From the NCBI GenBank assembly GCA_037200445.1, contig JBBCGH010000001.1, positions 372,001 through 436,000 of the forward strand: a stretch of 64,000 nt of DNA, read 5' to 3'. Each line of letters starts with the position of its first letter. The stretch's first letter is position 1. Positions 56,296-64,000 of this stretch are shown here, one piece after another. Made by a program: the position numbers and the translations under genes. The notes beneath the pieces are model-generated. The model saw only the letters and a program-made list of their open reading frames with translations, did not search any database and was not told the DNA's origin. The stretch is from Alphaproteobacteria bacterium (GTDB lineage Bacteria; Pseudomonadota; Alphaproteobacteria; Rhizobiales; Xanthobacteraceae).

Positions 56296-56993
56296 GCCGC
56301 CCGCTCGTAGACGACCGCCTGCTCGATCTCTGCCGGTCCAAGACCATAGTCGGCAGCAAGCTCGTCGACCGATTCACCGGCATCGACGCGTTCCGCGATC
56401 GTCGAGGTCGAAATGCCCTTACGCAGCATCACCGGGCGTCCAAAGGCGATGCGCGGATCGATCACGATGGGGCGTTCGGCACTCGCGGCCGACGGCAGGA
56501 TGAATGGATAGAGCCGCACCGGAAAGCGCGACGAATCCCATTCAACGCGCTTCAAATGCTCGTCGAACAAGCGACGCATGGCGAGCTGTCCAGATGCTGT
56601 GAGCTCGATCAGCTCGCCGTACCGGTCGAGAAACACCTTGCCCGGTTCGGCGCGCAGCTCCTCGCGAAGTAGAAGGCGCTCGATGCGAAGCGTCTTTTCG
56701 GCGTAGACAAGGGCTTGGCGCAGCGCTTTCACCGGCACGCCGTGCTCAGTGCGAAGCGAGCGCAGCACATGCGCCTCGATGAGGTTCGAAAACGAGAGCC
56801 AGGCCGGATCGCGCGATGCCGGCCGGATCAGCGGTGGAAAATCGCCGCGGCCTCCGGCCGTGGGGTATTGCCGCCCCAAAACCCAAGAACGCAAGGTCGC
56901 CGCAGGCAGCCGCACATAGCGAGCCGCTTCGGCAAGCGTGTAGGCAGCAACGTCGCGGTCGAAATCGGTATCCTTCCTGGGGCGGGCGCTCAT
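56292..56993 (-). CDS. DUF433 antitoxin (VapB45-like) with MerR-type HTH
   Basis: This 233-residue protein has an N-terminal MerR-like helix-turn-helix (YTLAEAARYVRLPAATLRSW). The C-terminal DUF433 domain reads GRPVMLRKGISTSTIAERVD and DELAADYGLGPAEIEQAV. It is encoded directly upstream of the PIN-like toxin. The long antitoxin with a separate DNA-binding domain is the VapBC45 arrangement. It should sequester the toxin and repress the pair. Confidence 0.82.
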   Translation of the reverse strand: MSARPRKDTDFDRDVAAYTLAEAARYVRLPAATLRSWVLGRQYPTAGGRGDFPPLIRPASRDPAWLSFSNLIEAHVLRSLRTEHGVPVKALRQALVYAEKTLRIERLLLREELRAEPGKVFLDRYGELIELTASGQLAMRRLFDEHLKRVEWDSSRFPVRLYPFILPSAASAERPIVIDPRIAFGRPVMLRKGISTSTIAERVDAGESVDELAADYGLGPAEIEQAVVYERAA

Positions 56994-57093
56994 GCGGGCA
57001 CATCATAGGCGGATGTGGAGGGAATTCTAGAGTCCGTAAAACGTGGCAGCCACCGCTGGCCTGTGCCGCGCCTTGCCGACGGACGAGACGCCG

Positions 57094-57879
57094 CTATTCA
57101 GTCGGCTTCAGCTCGAAGATATGTCCATCCGCCGCCGATGACATCGCGGCCGAGGCGAGGGACCGCGGCCGCTCCGCCGTCGCGTGGATCGAACCCCGGA
57201 TCGCGCCGGGCGATCTGGACTGGGCCACGGCCTGCTCGATCCGATCGATGCGTGCGCTGATCGCCGCCACTTCCTCCGGTCGGCGCAGCCGGCTCAACTC
57301 GTCGAGCGATGCACGCAAGCGGACGATATCGCCACGTGCCTTCGTGGCCGCGGCGTTGAGCTCCGCCACCGGGGCAAGCCAGGATTGCTCGGCGGCAGTT
57401 TGTGCGTCGCGCAGATCGCGCATGCTCCGGCGCAGCGCAACGAAGCGGGCGTCGATCTCCGCCATGAACTGGCTGGCGGCCTCCTGCTTGTCGCTGGTGG
57501 AAGCGACGCGTGCGCTCAAATCCGCAACGGTCGAGTCCAGCCGGGAGATCAGCTCGGCCTGGCTCTGCTGCACCACCTCGATGACCGGCTTGCTCACCAA
57601 GCCTGATGTTTGCAGCACGGGCCACCCGACGAGACCGAGAACCGCACCGAAATTCACGGCGATCATCACCATCATGGCGGCCGGGAGCGTGGCGCGGTCG
57701 CGGGCCGGCTCTGGAATGCCGCCGGTTTCCGTGGCGGCCGACGACGCGCCCGGCGTGACAGCGCCCTTCGCCTCCGGCGACGCCTTGGTCATGACATTCT
57801 GCGGGCTGATCGGGTGGCTGGCGAGGCTACGCCAGGCCCGGTCATGCGCCATCAGTCTCGATGGTCGTGAAGGCGCCAT
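57094..57879 (-). CDS. Single-span membrane protein with periplasmic coiled coil, unknown function
   Basis: This 261-residue protein has a disordered basic N-terminus, one transmembrane helix near residues 69-92 (MMVMIAVNFGAVLGLVGWPV) and then a long helical region (SRLDSTVADLSARVASTSDK, LRASLDELSRLRRPEEVAAI) with heptad-like spacing, predicted coiled coil. The start could instead be ATG 57792 (MTKASPEA). No named family is recognised. It is separated from its neighbours by non-coding gaps on both sides. Confidence 0.6.
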   Translation of the reverse strand: MAPSRPSRLMAHDRAWRSLASHPISPQNVMTKASPEAKGAVTPGASSAATETGGIPEPARDRATLPAAMMVMIAVNFGAVLGLVGWPVLQTSGLVSKPVIEVVQQSQAELISRLDSTVADLSARVASTSDKQEAASQFMAEIDARFVALRRSMRDLRDAQTAAEQSWLAPVAELNAAATKARGDIVRLRASLDELSRLRRPEEVAAISARIDRIEQAVAQSRSPGAIRGSIHATAERPRSLASAAMSSAADGHIFELKPTE

Positions 57880-58128
57880 CGAAAAATCTCCGCAATGGGT
57901 TTACCCATTGATAGCCTAAACAGTTTGCGAATGTGCTGACGAACATAGTTGACGAGTTCTCACTCGCGCTGTCGGCCGCTGGCCTTGTCGGTCGTGTTCG
58001 ATACATGCGCCTGGAACGCGCCGATGGCGGCTTCCACGCCCTCGTAAAACCGGCGTAATCTCTCCCCACTGCGCCGTTCCGCCGGATTGCATGTCCGCGA
58101 TAGAGCGCAGACCAGGGAGGGCGCATCC

Positions 58129-59106
58129 ATGACACTTCGCCGCCGCACGTTCTTGGGGCTGGCCGCGGGTGCGGCTGCGTTGCCGGCCGCCTCGCGCATG
58201 GCGCGGGCGCAGGCCTGGCCGTCACGGCCGGTGCGCATCATCGTCGGCTTTCCGGCCGGCGGGGCGACCGACATCAATGCGCGCCTGATGGGTCAATGGC
58301 TCTCCGAGCGCCTCGGCCAGCAATTCGTCATCGAGAACCGCCCCGGCGCCAGCGGCAACATCGGCACCGAGGCAGCCGTGAGGTCGCCGGCGGATGGCTA
58401 CACGCTGCTGCAGATCGTGACCCCGAATGTCATCAATGTCGCGCTCTACAACAATCTTTCTTTCGACTTCATGCGCGACATCACGCCGGTGATCTGCGTT
58501 GCGCGGCTCGCCTATGTGGTGGTGGTGAATCCTTCGGTGCCGGCCACGACGCTCCCTGAGTTCATCGCCCATGCCAAGGCGAACGCCGGCAAGATCAACT
58601 ACGGCTCGGCCGGCCCCGGCACGCCGCAGAACATTGCCTGCGAGCTCTTCAAGATGATGGCTGGCGTGAACCTGGTCCACGTGCCGTACCGGGGCGGCGC
58701 GCCTGCGGTCACCGATCTGGTCGGCGGGCACCTGCAGGCGATTTTCTGCCCGGTGTCGGAATGCATCGAACACGTCAAGAGCGGCAAGCTACGCGCGCTC
58801 GCGGTGACGACCGCGAAGCGGCTGGAGGTGTTTCCGGACCTTCCCACGGTGGGCGACTTCGTGCCCGGCTATGAGGCGAGCGGCTTTGCCGGCATCGGCG
58901 TGCCGAGAGGGACGCCGGCCGAGATCATCACGCTGCTCAACAAGGAGCTCAATGCCGGCGTCGCCGATGCCAGGATCAGGGCACGCATCGAGGAGCTGGG
59001 CGGCACGCCGCTTGGGGGCACGCCGGCGGAATTCGGGACGATCATGGCGGACGCCGTCGAAAAGTGGGGGAAGGTGATCAAGTTCGCGGGGGTCAAGGTC
59101 GATTAG
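58129..59106 (+). CDS. Tripartite tricarboxylate transporter receptor (Bug family)
   Basis: This 325-residue exported receptor has a twin-arginine-type signal (LRRRTFLGLAAGAAAL) cleaved after ARA near residue 25. The Bug family core follows: RPVRIIVGFPAGGATDINAR, the ligand-loop RPGASGNIGTEAA, VNYGSAGPGTPQ-like INYGSAGPGTPQNIA, and VPYRGGAPAVTDLVGG. Bug receptors deliver carboxylates or other small solutes to TctAB permeases or act as sensors. No tctAB genes are nearby, so it is an orphan receptor. The start at 58129 follows an AGGGAGG site. Confidence 0.92.
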   Translation: MTLRRRTFLGLAAGAAALPAASRMARAQAWPSRPVRIIVGFPAGGATDINARLMGQWLSERLGQQFVIENRPGASGNIGTEAAVRSPADGYTLLQIVTPNVINVALYNNLSFDFMRDITPVICVARLAYVVVVNPSVPATTLPEFIAHAKANAGKINYGSAGPGTPQNIACELFKMMAGVNLVHVPYRGGAPAVTDLVGGHLQAIFCPVSECIEHVKSGKLRALAVTTAKRLEVFPDLPTVGDFVPGYEASGFAGIGVPRGTPAEIITLLNKELNAGVADARIRARIEELGGTPLGGTPAEFGTIMADAVEKWGKVIKFAGVKVD

Positions 59107-59144
59107 GGACGGCCAAGGCCGCGAGCGCGGTGAACGTTATTGTA

Positions 59145-59167
59145 CCCTCTCCCCGAAGGGGAGAGGG
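59145..59167. repeat. Short family B-like hairpin, copy 4
   Basis: CCCTCTCCCC and GGGGAGAGGG form a perfect 10-bp stem with a 3-nt loop. It resembles one arm of the longer family B elements and lies between the Bug receptor gene and a convergent gene. Confidence 0.55.
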
Positions 59168-59197
59168 CACAAAAACTCGCAACGTCGCGCCGAATGA

Positions 59198-60172
59198 CTA
59201 CGGCCGCAAAATCACCTTGCCCATCACCTGGCGCGCCGCGATCGCCTTGAGGGCGGCGGGCGTGTCCTTCAATGGGTAGACCGCGTGCACATGCGCCGAA
59301 AGCTTGCCCTCGGCGGTCCAGCGCACGAGGTCGGCCATGTTGGCGCGCTGGCCCTGCGGATCGCGCTCGATGAACGCGCCCCAGAACACACCGACGATGT
59401 CGCAGCCCTTGAGCAGCGCGAGGTTGAGCGGGATTTTCGGAATCTCGCCGGCCGCAAAGCCGATCACCAGGAAGCGCCCTTGCCAGGCGATCGAGCGCAG
59501 CGCGGCTTCGGCGTATGCCCCGCCGACCGGATCGTAGATCACATCGGCGCCCTTGCCGCCGGTGGTGCGGCGCAGCGCTTCCTTCAGGTCGTCCTTGGCG
59601 TAGTTGATGACGTCGTCCGCGCCACGCTCGCGGCAGAAGGCAAGCTTCTCGTCGGAGGATGCGCAGGCGATCACGCGCGCGCCCATCAGCTTGCCGAGCT
59701 CGATCGCGGCCAACCCAGTGCCGCCGGAGGCGCCGAGCACCGCCAGCGTTTCGCCGGATTTGAGCCTGGCGCGGTCCTTCAGCGCGTGGATCGTGGTGCC
59801 GTAGATCACCGTGATGCCGGCGGCGCGGTCGAAGTCGAGCGTGTCGGGGATCTTCACGACACGCTGCGCGGAAAGCGCGATCTTCTCGCGCGCCGCGCCA
59901 TGGCCGCCATAGCCGAGCACGCGGTCGCCCGGCGCCAGCTCGCTCACACCGGGCCCGACGCTTTCCACGATGCCGGCGAACTCCGAGGCCGGCGAGAACG
60001 GGAACGGCGGCTTGAACTGGTATTTGCCCGCGATGATCAGCGTGTCGAAGAAATTGAGCGCCGCGGCCTTGATGGCGACCACGACCTCGCCTTGCGCGGG
60101 CACCGGATCGGGAATGTCCGCGAATTCCAGATCATCGGGGCCGCCGAAGCGGGTGCAGAGAATGGCTTTCAT
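59198..60172 (-). CDS. NADPH:quinone oxidoreductase-like medium-chain dehydrogenase
   Basis: This 324-residue zinc-free MDR protein has GDRVLGYGGHGAAREKIAL in the catalytic domain and the cofactor Rossmann motif AVLGASGGTGLAAIELGK near residue 145. No structural zinc cysteines are seen. The family reduces quinones or enoyl compounds with NADPH. It stands alone, convergent with the Bug receptor gene and divergent from the ialB gene. Confidence 0.9.
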   Translation of the reverse strand: MKAILCTRFGGPDDLEFADIPDPVPAQGEVVVAIKAAALNFFDTLIIAGKYQFKPPFPFSPASEFAGIVESVGPGVSELAPGDRVLGYGGHGAAREKIALSAQRVVKIPDTLDFDRAAGITVIYGTTIHALKDRARLKSGETLAVLGASGGTGLAAIELGKLMGARVIACASSDEKLAFCRERGADDVINYAKDDLKEALRRTTGGKGADVIYDPVGGAYAEAALRSIAWQGRFLVIGFAAGEIPKIPLNLALLKGCDIVGVFWGAFIERDPQGQRANMADLVRWTAEGKLSAHVHAVYPLKDTPAALKAIAARQVMGKVILRP

Positions 60173-60256
60173 GACGGCACCTTAGGGTGCGGGAACCCCT
60201 CAAGTCACGCTGGGACCAGCTTCGTCCAAAATCCACTCGTCCGCTTTCTTTGGTTT

Positions 60257-60328
60257 GGGCATGATCTTGTCCGAAAACCGGTACCCATCCCCGATCAGGC
60301 CGAGGACATGCTTTTCGGGATCATGCCC
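60257..60328. repeat. Dispersed palindromic repeat, family C, copy 4
   Basis: GGGCATGATC and GATCATGCCC are perfect 10-bp ends. The inside, TTGTCCGAAAACCGG to GACATGCTTTTCGGG, is almost the same as the copy at 46877. Confidence 0.85.
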
Positions 60329-60391
60329 TAATGCCTTCACATTGCCGACTTCCCCCGGTATTTCTACGACTTCGGGGCGTGGGGAGAATCG

Positions 60392-61006
60392 ATGAACAGG
60401 AACGCCTATACGTTTCCGCTCGCGCTGGCGGCTCTTGCGGGCCTGCTGACGGTGGCGTTCGCGCAAGGCAATCCGCCTGCCAAGCAGACGAAATCGCCCG
60501 CCACCAAGTCCGAGCCCAAGCAGGGGAAGCAGGCCGCGCCTCCGCCCGCGCCGGGCGGCGGACAGCCGGCGCTGCTCGGGCAATTCGGCGAGTGGGGCGC
60601 CTACACGGCAAACAGCGGCGGCAAGAAGATCTGCTACGCGCTCGCCAAACCGAGCTCGTCTGCGACCGAACCCGCGAACCGGCCGCGCGATCCCGCCTAC
60701 ACGTTTATCTCCACGCGGCCGACCGAGAACGTGCGCAACGAGATTTCCATCGTGGTCGGCTATCCGTTCAAGCCCGGCTCGGAAGCCACCGTCGATATCG
60801 GCTCCAACAAATACGCGATGTATACGCAGGCCGACGGCGCCTGGATCAAGAACGCCGCCGAAGAAGCGCGCATGGTCGACGCGATGCGTCGCGGCTCCGA
60901 TATGATCGTCGCCGGCGAATCCGGCCGCGGCACCAAATCGACCGACCGCTATGCGCTGAAAGGCCTCTCCCAGGCGCTCGACCGCGTCGCGCAGGAGTGC
61001 AAGTAG
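60392..61006 (+). CDS. Invasion-associated locus B (IalB) family exported protein
   Basis: This 204-residue protein has a signal peptide (LALAALAGLLTVAFAQ, cleavage after AFA) and a lysine/proline-rich linker. The IalB domain begins FGEWGAYTANSGGKKICYAL, with DIGSNKYAMYTQADGAWIKN and a C-terminal Cys. IalB proteins are periplasmic or surface proteins named for Bartonella invasion but widespread in non-pathogenic Hyphomicrobiales. The role here is unknown. A family A repeat follows the stop. Confidence 0.88.
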   Translation: MNRNAYTFPLALAALAGLLTVAFAQGNPPAKQTKSPATKSEPKQGKQAAPPPAPGGGQPALLGQFGEWGAYTANSGGKKICYALAKPSSSATEPANRPRDPAYTFISTRPTENVRNEISIVVGYPFKPGSEATVDIGSNKYAMYTQADGAWIKNAAEEARMVDAMRRGSDMIVAGESGRGTKSTDRYALKGLSQALDRVAQECK

Positions 61007-61018
61007 GCGCGTCATTCC

Positions 61019-61181
61019 GGGGCGCGACGAAGTCGCGAGCCCGGAATCCATAACCACGACACTTTCCGTATCGCACGGTCCGTGCGTCACCGCTCGTTTC
61101 GCGTTTATGGATTCCGGGCTCCTCGCCATAGCGCGTCCCCGACGCGCGTAAACGCGCTTTAGGCTCGGCCCCGGAATGACG
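61019..61181. repeat. Dispersed palindromic repeat, family A, copy 5
   Basis: CGTCATTCCGGGGC and GCCCCGGAATGACG are the ends. AGCCCGGAATCCATAA and TTATGGATTCCGGGCT are the inner arms. The right arm carries an additional insert with GACGCGCGTAAACGCGC. It ends 40 nt before the rlmN ATG. Confidence 0.85.
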
Positions 61182-61221
61182 TATGGCGGGTGTGTTCGCT
61201 CCCACCTATGTTACGAGGGTA

Positions 61222-62454
61222 ATGACCACCATCCTCCAAACCGCCGCCCCGCGCGGATTCGTCGAGAAGACCGCGCTGGAGCGCTACGTGCCGCCGGCGA
61301 AGCCGTCGCTGGTCGGGATGTCACGCGCGCAGCTTGCCGAGGCGTTGGGTGAAATCGACGTTCCCGAGAAGCAGCGCAAGATGCGCGTCGCGCAGCTCTG
61401 GAACTGGATCTACGTGCGCGGCGTGACGCGCTTCGACGACATGACCAGCGTGTCGAAAGAGGTGCGCGCAGCGCTCGACCAACGCTTCACCCTGGAGCGG
61501 CCCGAGGTCGTGGCCGAGCAGGTCTCGGTCGACGGTACGCGCAAGTGGCTGCTTCGGCTGCCGGGCGAACACGAAGGCGAACGGCCGCACGAGGTCGAGT
61601 GCGTCTACATCCCGGACACCGGACGCGCGACGCTGTGCGTCTCGAGCCAGGTCGGCTGCACGCTCACCTGCTCGTTCTGCCACACCGGCACGCAACGCCT
61701 GGTGCGCAATCTCACGCCCGGCGAGATCGTCGGGCAGGTGATGGTCGCGCGCGACCGGCTCGGCGACTGGCCGGGCGGCTCCCCGCCTGACGGTGCGATC
61801 GTCCCCACGGATGGAGTAAGGTTCGTCACCAACATCGTGATGATGGGCATGGGCGAGCCGCTCTACAATTTCGACGCGGTACGCGATGCGCTGCTGATCG
61901 TCTCCGACGGCGACGGCATCGGCATCTCCAAGCGGCGCATCACGCTCTCGACCTCGGGGGTCGTGCCGAACATCGCGCGCGCCGGCGCGGAGATCGGCAC
62001 CATGCTGGCGATCTCGCTACACGCGGTGCGCGACGAGTTGCGCAACGAACTGGTGCCGCTCAATCGCAAGTATCCGATCGACACGCTGCTCGATGCCTGC
62101 CGCAACTATCCGGGCGTGTCGAACGCGCGGCGCATCACGTTCGAGTATGTGATGCTCAAGGATGTGAACGACTCGATCGCCGACGCGAAGGCGCTGGTGA
62201 AGCTGCTCAAGGGCATTCCGGCCAAGATCAATTTGATTCCGTTCAATCCCTGGCCTGGAACGAAATATGAATGCTCCGACTGGGAGAGAATCGAGAAGTT
62301 CTCCGAGTACATCTTCAACGCCGGCTATTCGTCGCCGGTGCGCACGCCGCGCGGGCGCGACATCCTCGCGGCCTGCGGGCAGCTCAAGAGCGCGACCGAG
62401 AAGCTCTCCGCGCGCGAGCGCATGGCGCTGCGCGCCATGGCGATGACGGATTGA
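61222..62454 (+). CDS. rlmN: Dual-specificity 23S rRNA/tRNA adenine-C2 methyltransferase RlmN
   Basis: This 410-residue radical SAM enzyme methylates A2503 of 23S rRNA and A37 of some tRNAs. The 4Fe-4S cluster motif is CTLTCSFC (Cys146, Cys150, Cys153). Family blocks are [37 protein letters not shown] and the terminal [15 protein letters not shown], with the catalytic cysteine. The start at 61222 (MTTILQT) is preferred; the frame upstream runs into a repeat. A small membrane protein gene follows 2 nt after the stop. Confidence 0.97.
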   Translation: MTTILQTAAPRGFVEKTALERYVPPAKPSLVGMSRAQLAEALGEIDVPEKQRKMRVAQLWNWIYVRGVTRFDDMTSVSKEVRAALDQRFTLERPEVVAEQVSVDGTRKWLLRLPGEHEGERPHEVECVYIPDTGRATLCVSSQVGCTLTCSFCHTGTQRLVRNLTPGEIVGQVMVARDRLGDWPGGSPPDGAIVPTDGVRFVTNIVMMGMGEPLYNFDAVRDALLIVSDGDGIGISKRRITLSTSGVVPNIARAGAEIGTMLAISLHAVRDELRNELVPLNRKYPIDTLLDACRNYPGVSNARRITFEYVMLKDVNDSIADAKALVKLLKGIPAKINLIPFNPWPGTKYECSDWERIEKFSEYIFNAGYSSPVRTPRGRDILAACGQLKSATEKLSARERMALRAMAMTD

Positions 62455-62456
62455 GC

Positions 62457-62969
62457 ATGGACTCTTTCCTGCGCCTCCTCCTGCGCTTCATTCTTGTGCC
62501 GCTCGGCTATTTCGTGGCGGTGACGGTCGGCGCATGTGTGCTCGTGCTTGGGTCATGGAAGACCGGCACCATGATGCTGAGCGAAAATCCCGACACCGCA
62601 ACGGCGGGCTTCCTCGGTGCGCTCATCGCGGGTCCGGTGATGTTCGTCGTGCTCGCGTCCTCGATGTGGTTGCCGAGTTCCGTCGGCATCCTGATCTCGG
62701 AAGCCTTCGCGATCCGCTCGTGGATTTTCCATGCGCTCAATGGCGCGATCTCGGGATGGATCGGCTGGCAGACATTTGCGTCGATCGATCAATCCGCAAC
62801 GCCGCTGAACGACACGACGTTTATTTTCGGCGCAGGCCTCGCCGGCGGCTTCGCCTATTGGGCAGTGGCCGGCTGGAGTGCAGGATTCTGGAAGCTGGTG
62901 TTCGCGCGGCGCGCGTTGCCGCCGCCTGCGAACAATCCGTTCAATCCGCCCGCGCGAACAGAAGCCTGA
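62457..62969 (+). CDS. Small integral membrane protein of unknown function
   Basis: This 170-residue protein has four predicted membrane helices (FILVPLGYFVAVTVGACVLV, AGPVMFVVLASSMW, a third near ISEAFAIRSWIF, and FIFGAGLAGGFAYWAVAG). The tail is rich in proline and asparagine. No family is recognised. It starts 2 nt after the rlmN stop and is likely cotranscribed. Its 3' end overlaps the convergent LysE-type gene by 29 nt. Confidence 0.75.
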   Translation: MDSFLRLLLRFILVPLGYFVAVTVGACVLVLGSWKTGTMMLSENPDTATAGFLGALIAGPVMFVVLASSMWLPSSVGILISEAFAIRSWIFHALNGAISGWIGWQTFASIDQSATPLNDTTFIFGAGLAGGFAYWAVAGWSAGFWKLVFARRALPPPANNPFNPPARTEA

Positions 62970-63582
62970 CGGCGAACGCGCCCATCAGGGAGGCGAACAG
63001 ATAGTCGATCGCGCGCATCACACGCGGCGAACGCCGGATCGCGGCGGTGAAGCGCTCGGCCGCGAGGATCAGCACGAAGCAGATCGGCACGGCCAGCACG
63101 ATGAAATAGAGGCCGAGGAACATCAGCTTGGCGCCGGCATGCGGGTCGCTGGCCGAGACGAATTGCGGCAAGAACGTCAGAAAGAACATGATGATCTTCG
63201 GGTTGAGCAGATTGATGCCGACGCCCATCAGGAACACCTGACCGAGCGGCTGTGGCTCGGCTGCGCCGGAGCCAAGCGTCAGCGCAGAGCCGCGGCGCAA
63301 CGCGTCGAAGGCAAGCCAGACAAGGTAAGCGACGCCCGTGATCTTGAGCACGCCGAACGCGGTGGCTGAATGCGCGAGCAGCGCCGAGAGCCCGAACGCC
63401 GCGAGCATCGTGTGCACCACGAGTCCCGCAGAGGCGCCGAGATAGGCCGCAATGCCGCGTGCGCGGCCGCCGGTCAGCGTCTGGCCGAGGAACAGCGTCA
63501 TGTCCGGCCCCGGCGTGATCACCAGGATCACCGCCGCCGCCGTGTAGGCGAGCATCACGTTGAGGTCCGGAACGAAGGTCAT
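62941..63582 (-). CDS. LysE/RhtB family amino-acid exporter
   Basis: This 213-residue protein has six predicted membrane helices and the family signature AAAVILVITPGPDMTLFLGQ near the N-terminus, followed by GRARGIAAYLGASAGL and LLNPKIIMFFLTFLPQF. LysE/RhtB proteins export amino acids or homoserine lactone-like compounds. The substrate cannot be told. It overlaps the end of the convergent membrane protein gene, and its upstream region is the chained hairpin array. Confidence 0.9.
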   Translation of the reverse strand: MTFVPDLNVMLAYTAAAVILVITPGPDMTLFLGQTLTGGRARGIAAYLGASAGLVVHTMLAAFGLSALLAHSATAFGVLKITGVAYLVWLAFDALRRGSALTLGSGAAEPQPLGQVFLMGVGINLLNPKIIMFFLTFLPQFVSASDPHAGAKLMFLGLYFIVLAVPICFVLILAAERFTAAIRRSPRVMRAIDYLFASLMGAFAVRLLFARAD

Positions 63583-63616
63583 AGAGCGCCTCTCAGATGG
63601 TGGAGCTCGCTTTACC

Positions 63617-63696
63617 CTAGTGGAGCGGATTTGACATTCGCTACCCCACCCAGCCGCGAGCTCGCGAAGCGAATGTCAAATCCAAAGCTCCACTAG
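63617..63696. repeat. CTAG-bounded inverted repeat, unit 1
   Basis: The left arm CTAGTGGAGC plus GGATTTGACATTCGCT pairs perfectly with the right arm, except that the right arm carries three extra bases (AAA) between its two blocks. The loop is about 25 nt. Confidence 0.9.
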
Positions 63697-63709
63697 GACA
63701 TAATGCTTG

Positions 63710-63787
63710 CTAGTGTGGCGGTTCAGAAGTCCGCATCATTCTTGTAGCGCGTCCAACATGCGGAATTCTGAACCAAAGCCACACTAG
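63710..63787. repeat. CTAG-bounded inverted repeat, unit 2
   Basis: The arms are CTAGTGTGGC plus GGTTCAGAAGTCCGCAT and its complement with one mismatch. Again an AAA bulge lies in the right arm between outer and inner blocks. The stem sequence differs from unit 1 but the geometry is the same. Confidence 0.9.
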
Positions 63788-63799
63788 ATCAATACGTTG

Positions 63800-63874
63800 C
63801 TCGTGTCCTTCGATTCCGAAGTTCGCAACCCAGGGTGCCGCGTAATGATGCGAACTTCGGAATCGGGACACTAG
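63800..63874. repeat. CTAG-bounded inverted repeat, unit 3
   Basis: The outer block CTCGTGTCC pairs with GGACACTAG (one mismatch). The inner block CGATTCCGAAGTTCGCA pairs perfectly. The bulge (TT) is now in the left arm, so the unit is inverted relative to units 1 and 2. Its last CTAG is the first CTAG of unit 4. Confidence 0.9.
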
Positions 63875-63946
63875 TGGTCCTTTGATTCTAACATTCGCAA
63901 GAGAGCCTGCCACATAGGGGTGCGAATGTTAGAATCGGACCACTAG
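63871..63946. repeat. CTAG-bounded inverted repeat, unit 4
   Basis: CTAGTGGTCC plus GATTCTAACATTCGCA pairs perfectly with the right arm. The bulge is TTT in the left arm. It shares CTAG at 63871-63874 with unit 3 and at 63943-63946 with unit 5. Confidence 0.9.
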
Positions 63947-63998
63947 CGGAAATCGCCGCGCCACATCGGCTCTTTCCCCGCAAGGCTTGCTCCGCTAG
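63943..63998. repeat. CTAG-bounded inverted repeat, unit 5 (short or decayed)
   Basis: CTAGCGGA and TCCGCTAG are perfect 8-bp ends around a 40-nt centre without a clear inner stem. It begins in the final CTAG of unit 4 and ends 2 nt before the window edge, so the chain may continue beyond. Confidence 0.65.
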
Positions 63999-64000
63999 AC

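Noticed and set aside
63617-63998. CRISPR array
   Set aside because: The units are inverted repeats with differing sequences and no constant direct repeat or spacer length, and no cas genes are present.

Overview
The window is chromosomal DNA from a GC-rich alphaproteobacterium, most likely of the order Hyphomicrobiales (Rhizobiales) near the Bradyrhizobiaceae/Xanthobacteraceae. This placement rests on gene content and order read from the translations: ccmABCDG next to acnA, DUF1223 and DUF2794 genes; aroK-aroB-corC; xerD-accA; secA-parvulin-argJ; an IalB-family protein; a Bug-type solute receptor; and several families of dispersed palindromic repeats of the kind common in these genomes. No rRNA, tRNA, CRISPR array, prophage or transposase gene was seen.

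Layout. (1) 1-21.7 kb is a catabolic and uptake region. It holds a cyclic amidohydrolase (cut by the left edge), a DapA-like aldolase/lyase, hydantoinase/oxoprolinase subunits HyuA and HyuB, an orphan molybdenum hydroxylase large subunit, a GntR/FCD regulator, a PotDABC-like ABC importer, a RidA-like (CnbZ-type?) deaminase candidate, and a Liv-type ABC importer with two tandem receptors (livK-livK-livG-livF-livH-livM). Together they suggest import, hydroxylation, ring opening and cleavage of a nitrogen-containing cyclic compound; the substrate is not shown by the sequence. (2) 21.7-30.1 kb is housekeeping: corC, aroB, aroK, xerD, accA, an L,D-transpeptidase lipoprotein and a ribosome-associated RaiA-like protein with a cold-shock domain. 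A RelE/XRE toxin-antitoxin pair is inserted here. (3) 30.2-38.8 kb has secA (minus) divergent from a parvulin, then argJ, a SIMPL protein, mutT, a lone Flp pilin and an FAD dehydrogenase. (4) 38.8-45.6 kb is the cytochrome c maturation operon ccmABCDG (minus), divergent from acnA and a DUF1223 gene. (5) 45.6-54.0 kb has a candidate small RNA, a DUF2794 gene, a GNAT acetyltransferase, two tandem Bax-inhibitor-1 proteins, a YbbA/YbbP ABC exporter with a divergent TesA-like esterase, thpR and a YkvA protein. (6) 54.0-57.0 kb is an accessory islet: an HTH protein behind a palindromic operator, a RelB/RelE pair, a 59-residue ORF and a VapBC45-like pair. (7) 57.0-63.6 kb has a coiled-coil membrane protein, a Bug receptor, a quinone oxidoreductase, IalB, rlmN, a small membrane protein and a LysE exporter. 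(8) 63.6-64.0 kb is non-coding and is filled by a chain of CTAG-bounded inverted repeats.

The most unusual signals are non-coding. They are the chained CTAG hairpin array at the right edge, whose stems differ in sequence but keep their pairing; dispersed repeats lodged at operon junctions and translated as C-terminal tails of LivM and CcmA; a 30-bp tandem duplication across a toxin stop and antitoxin start; a possibly leaderless HTH gene with a palindromic operator in its promoter; and a minus-strand small RNA candidate with an intrinsic terminator.
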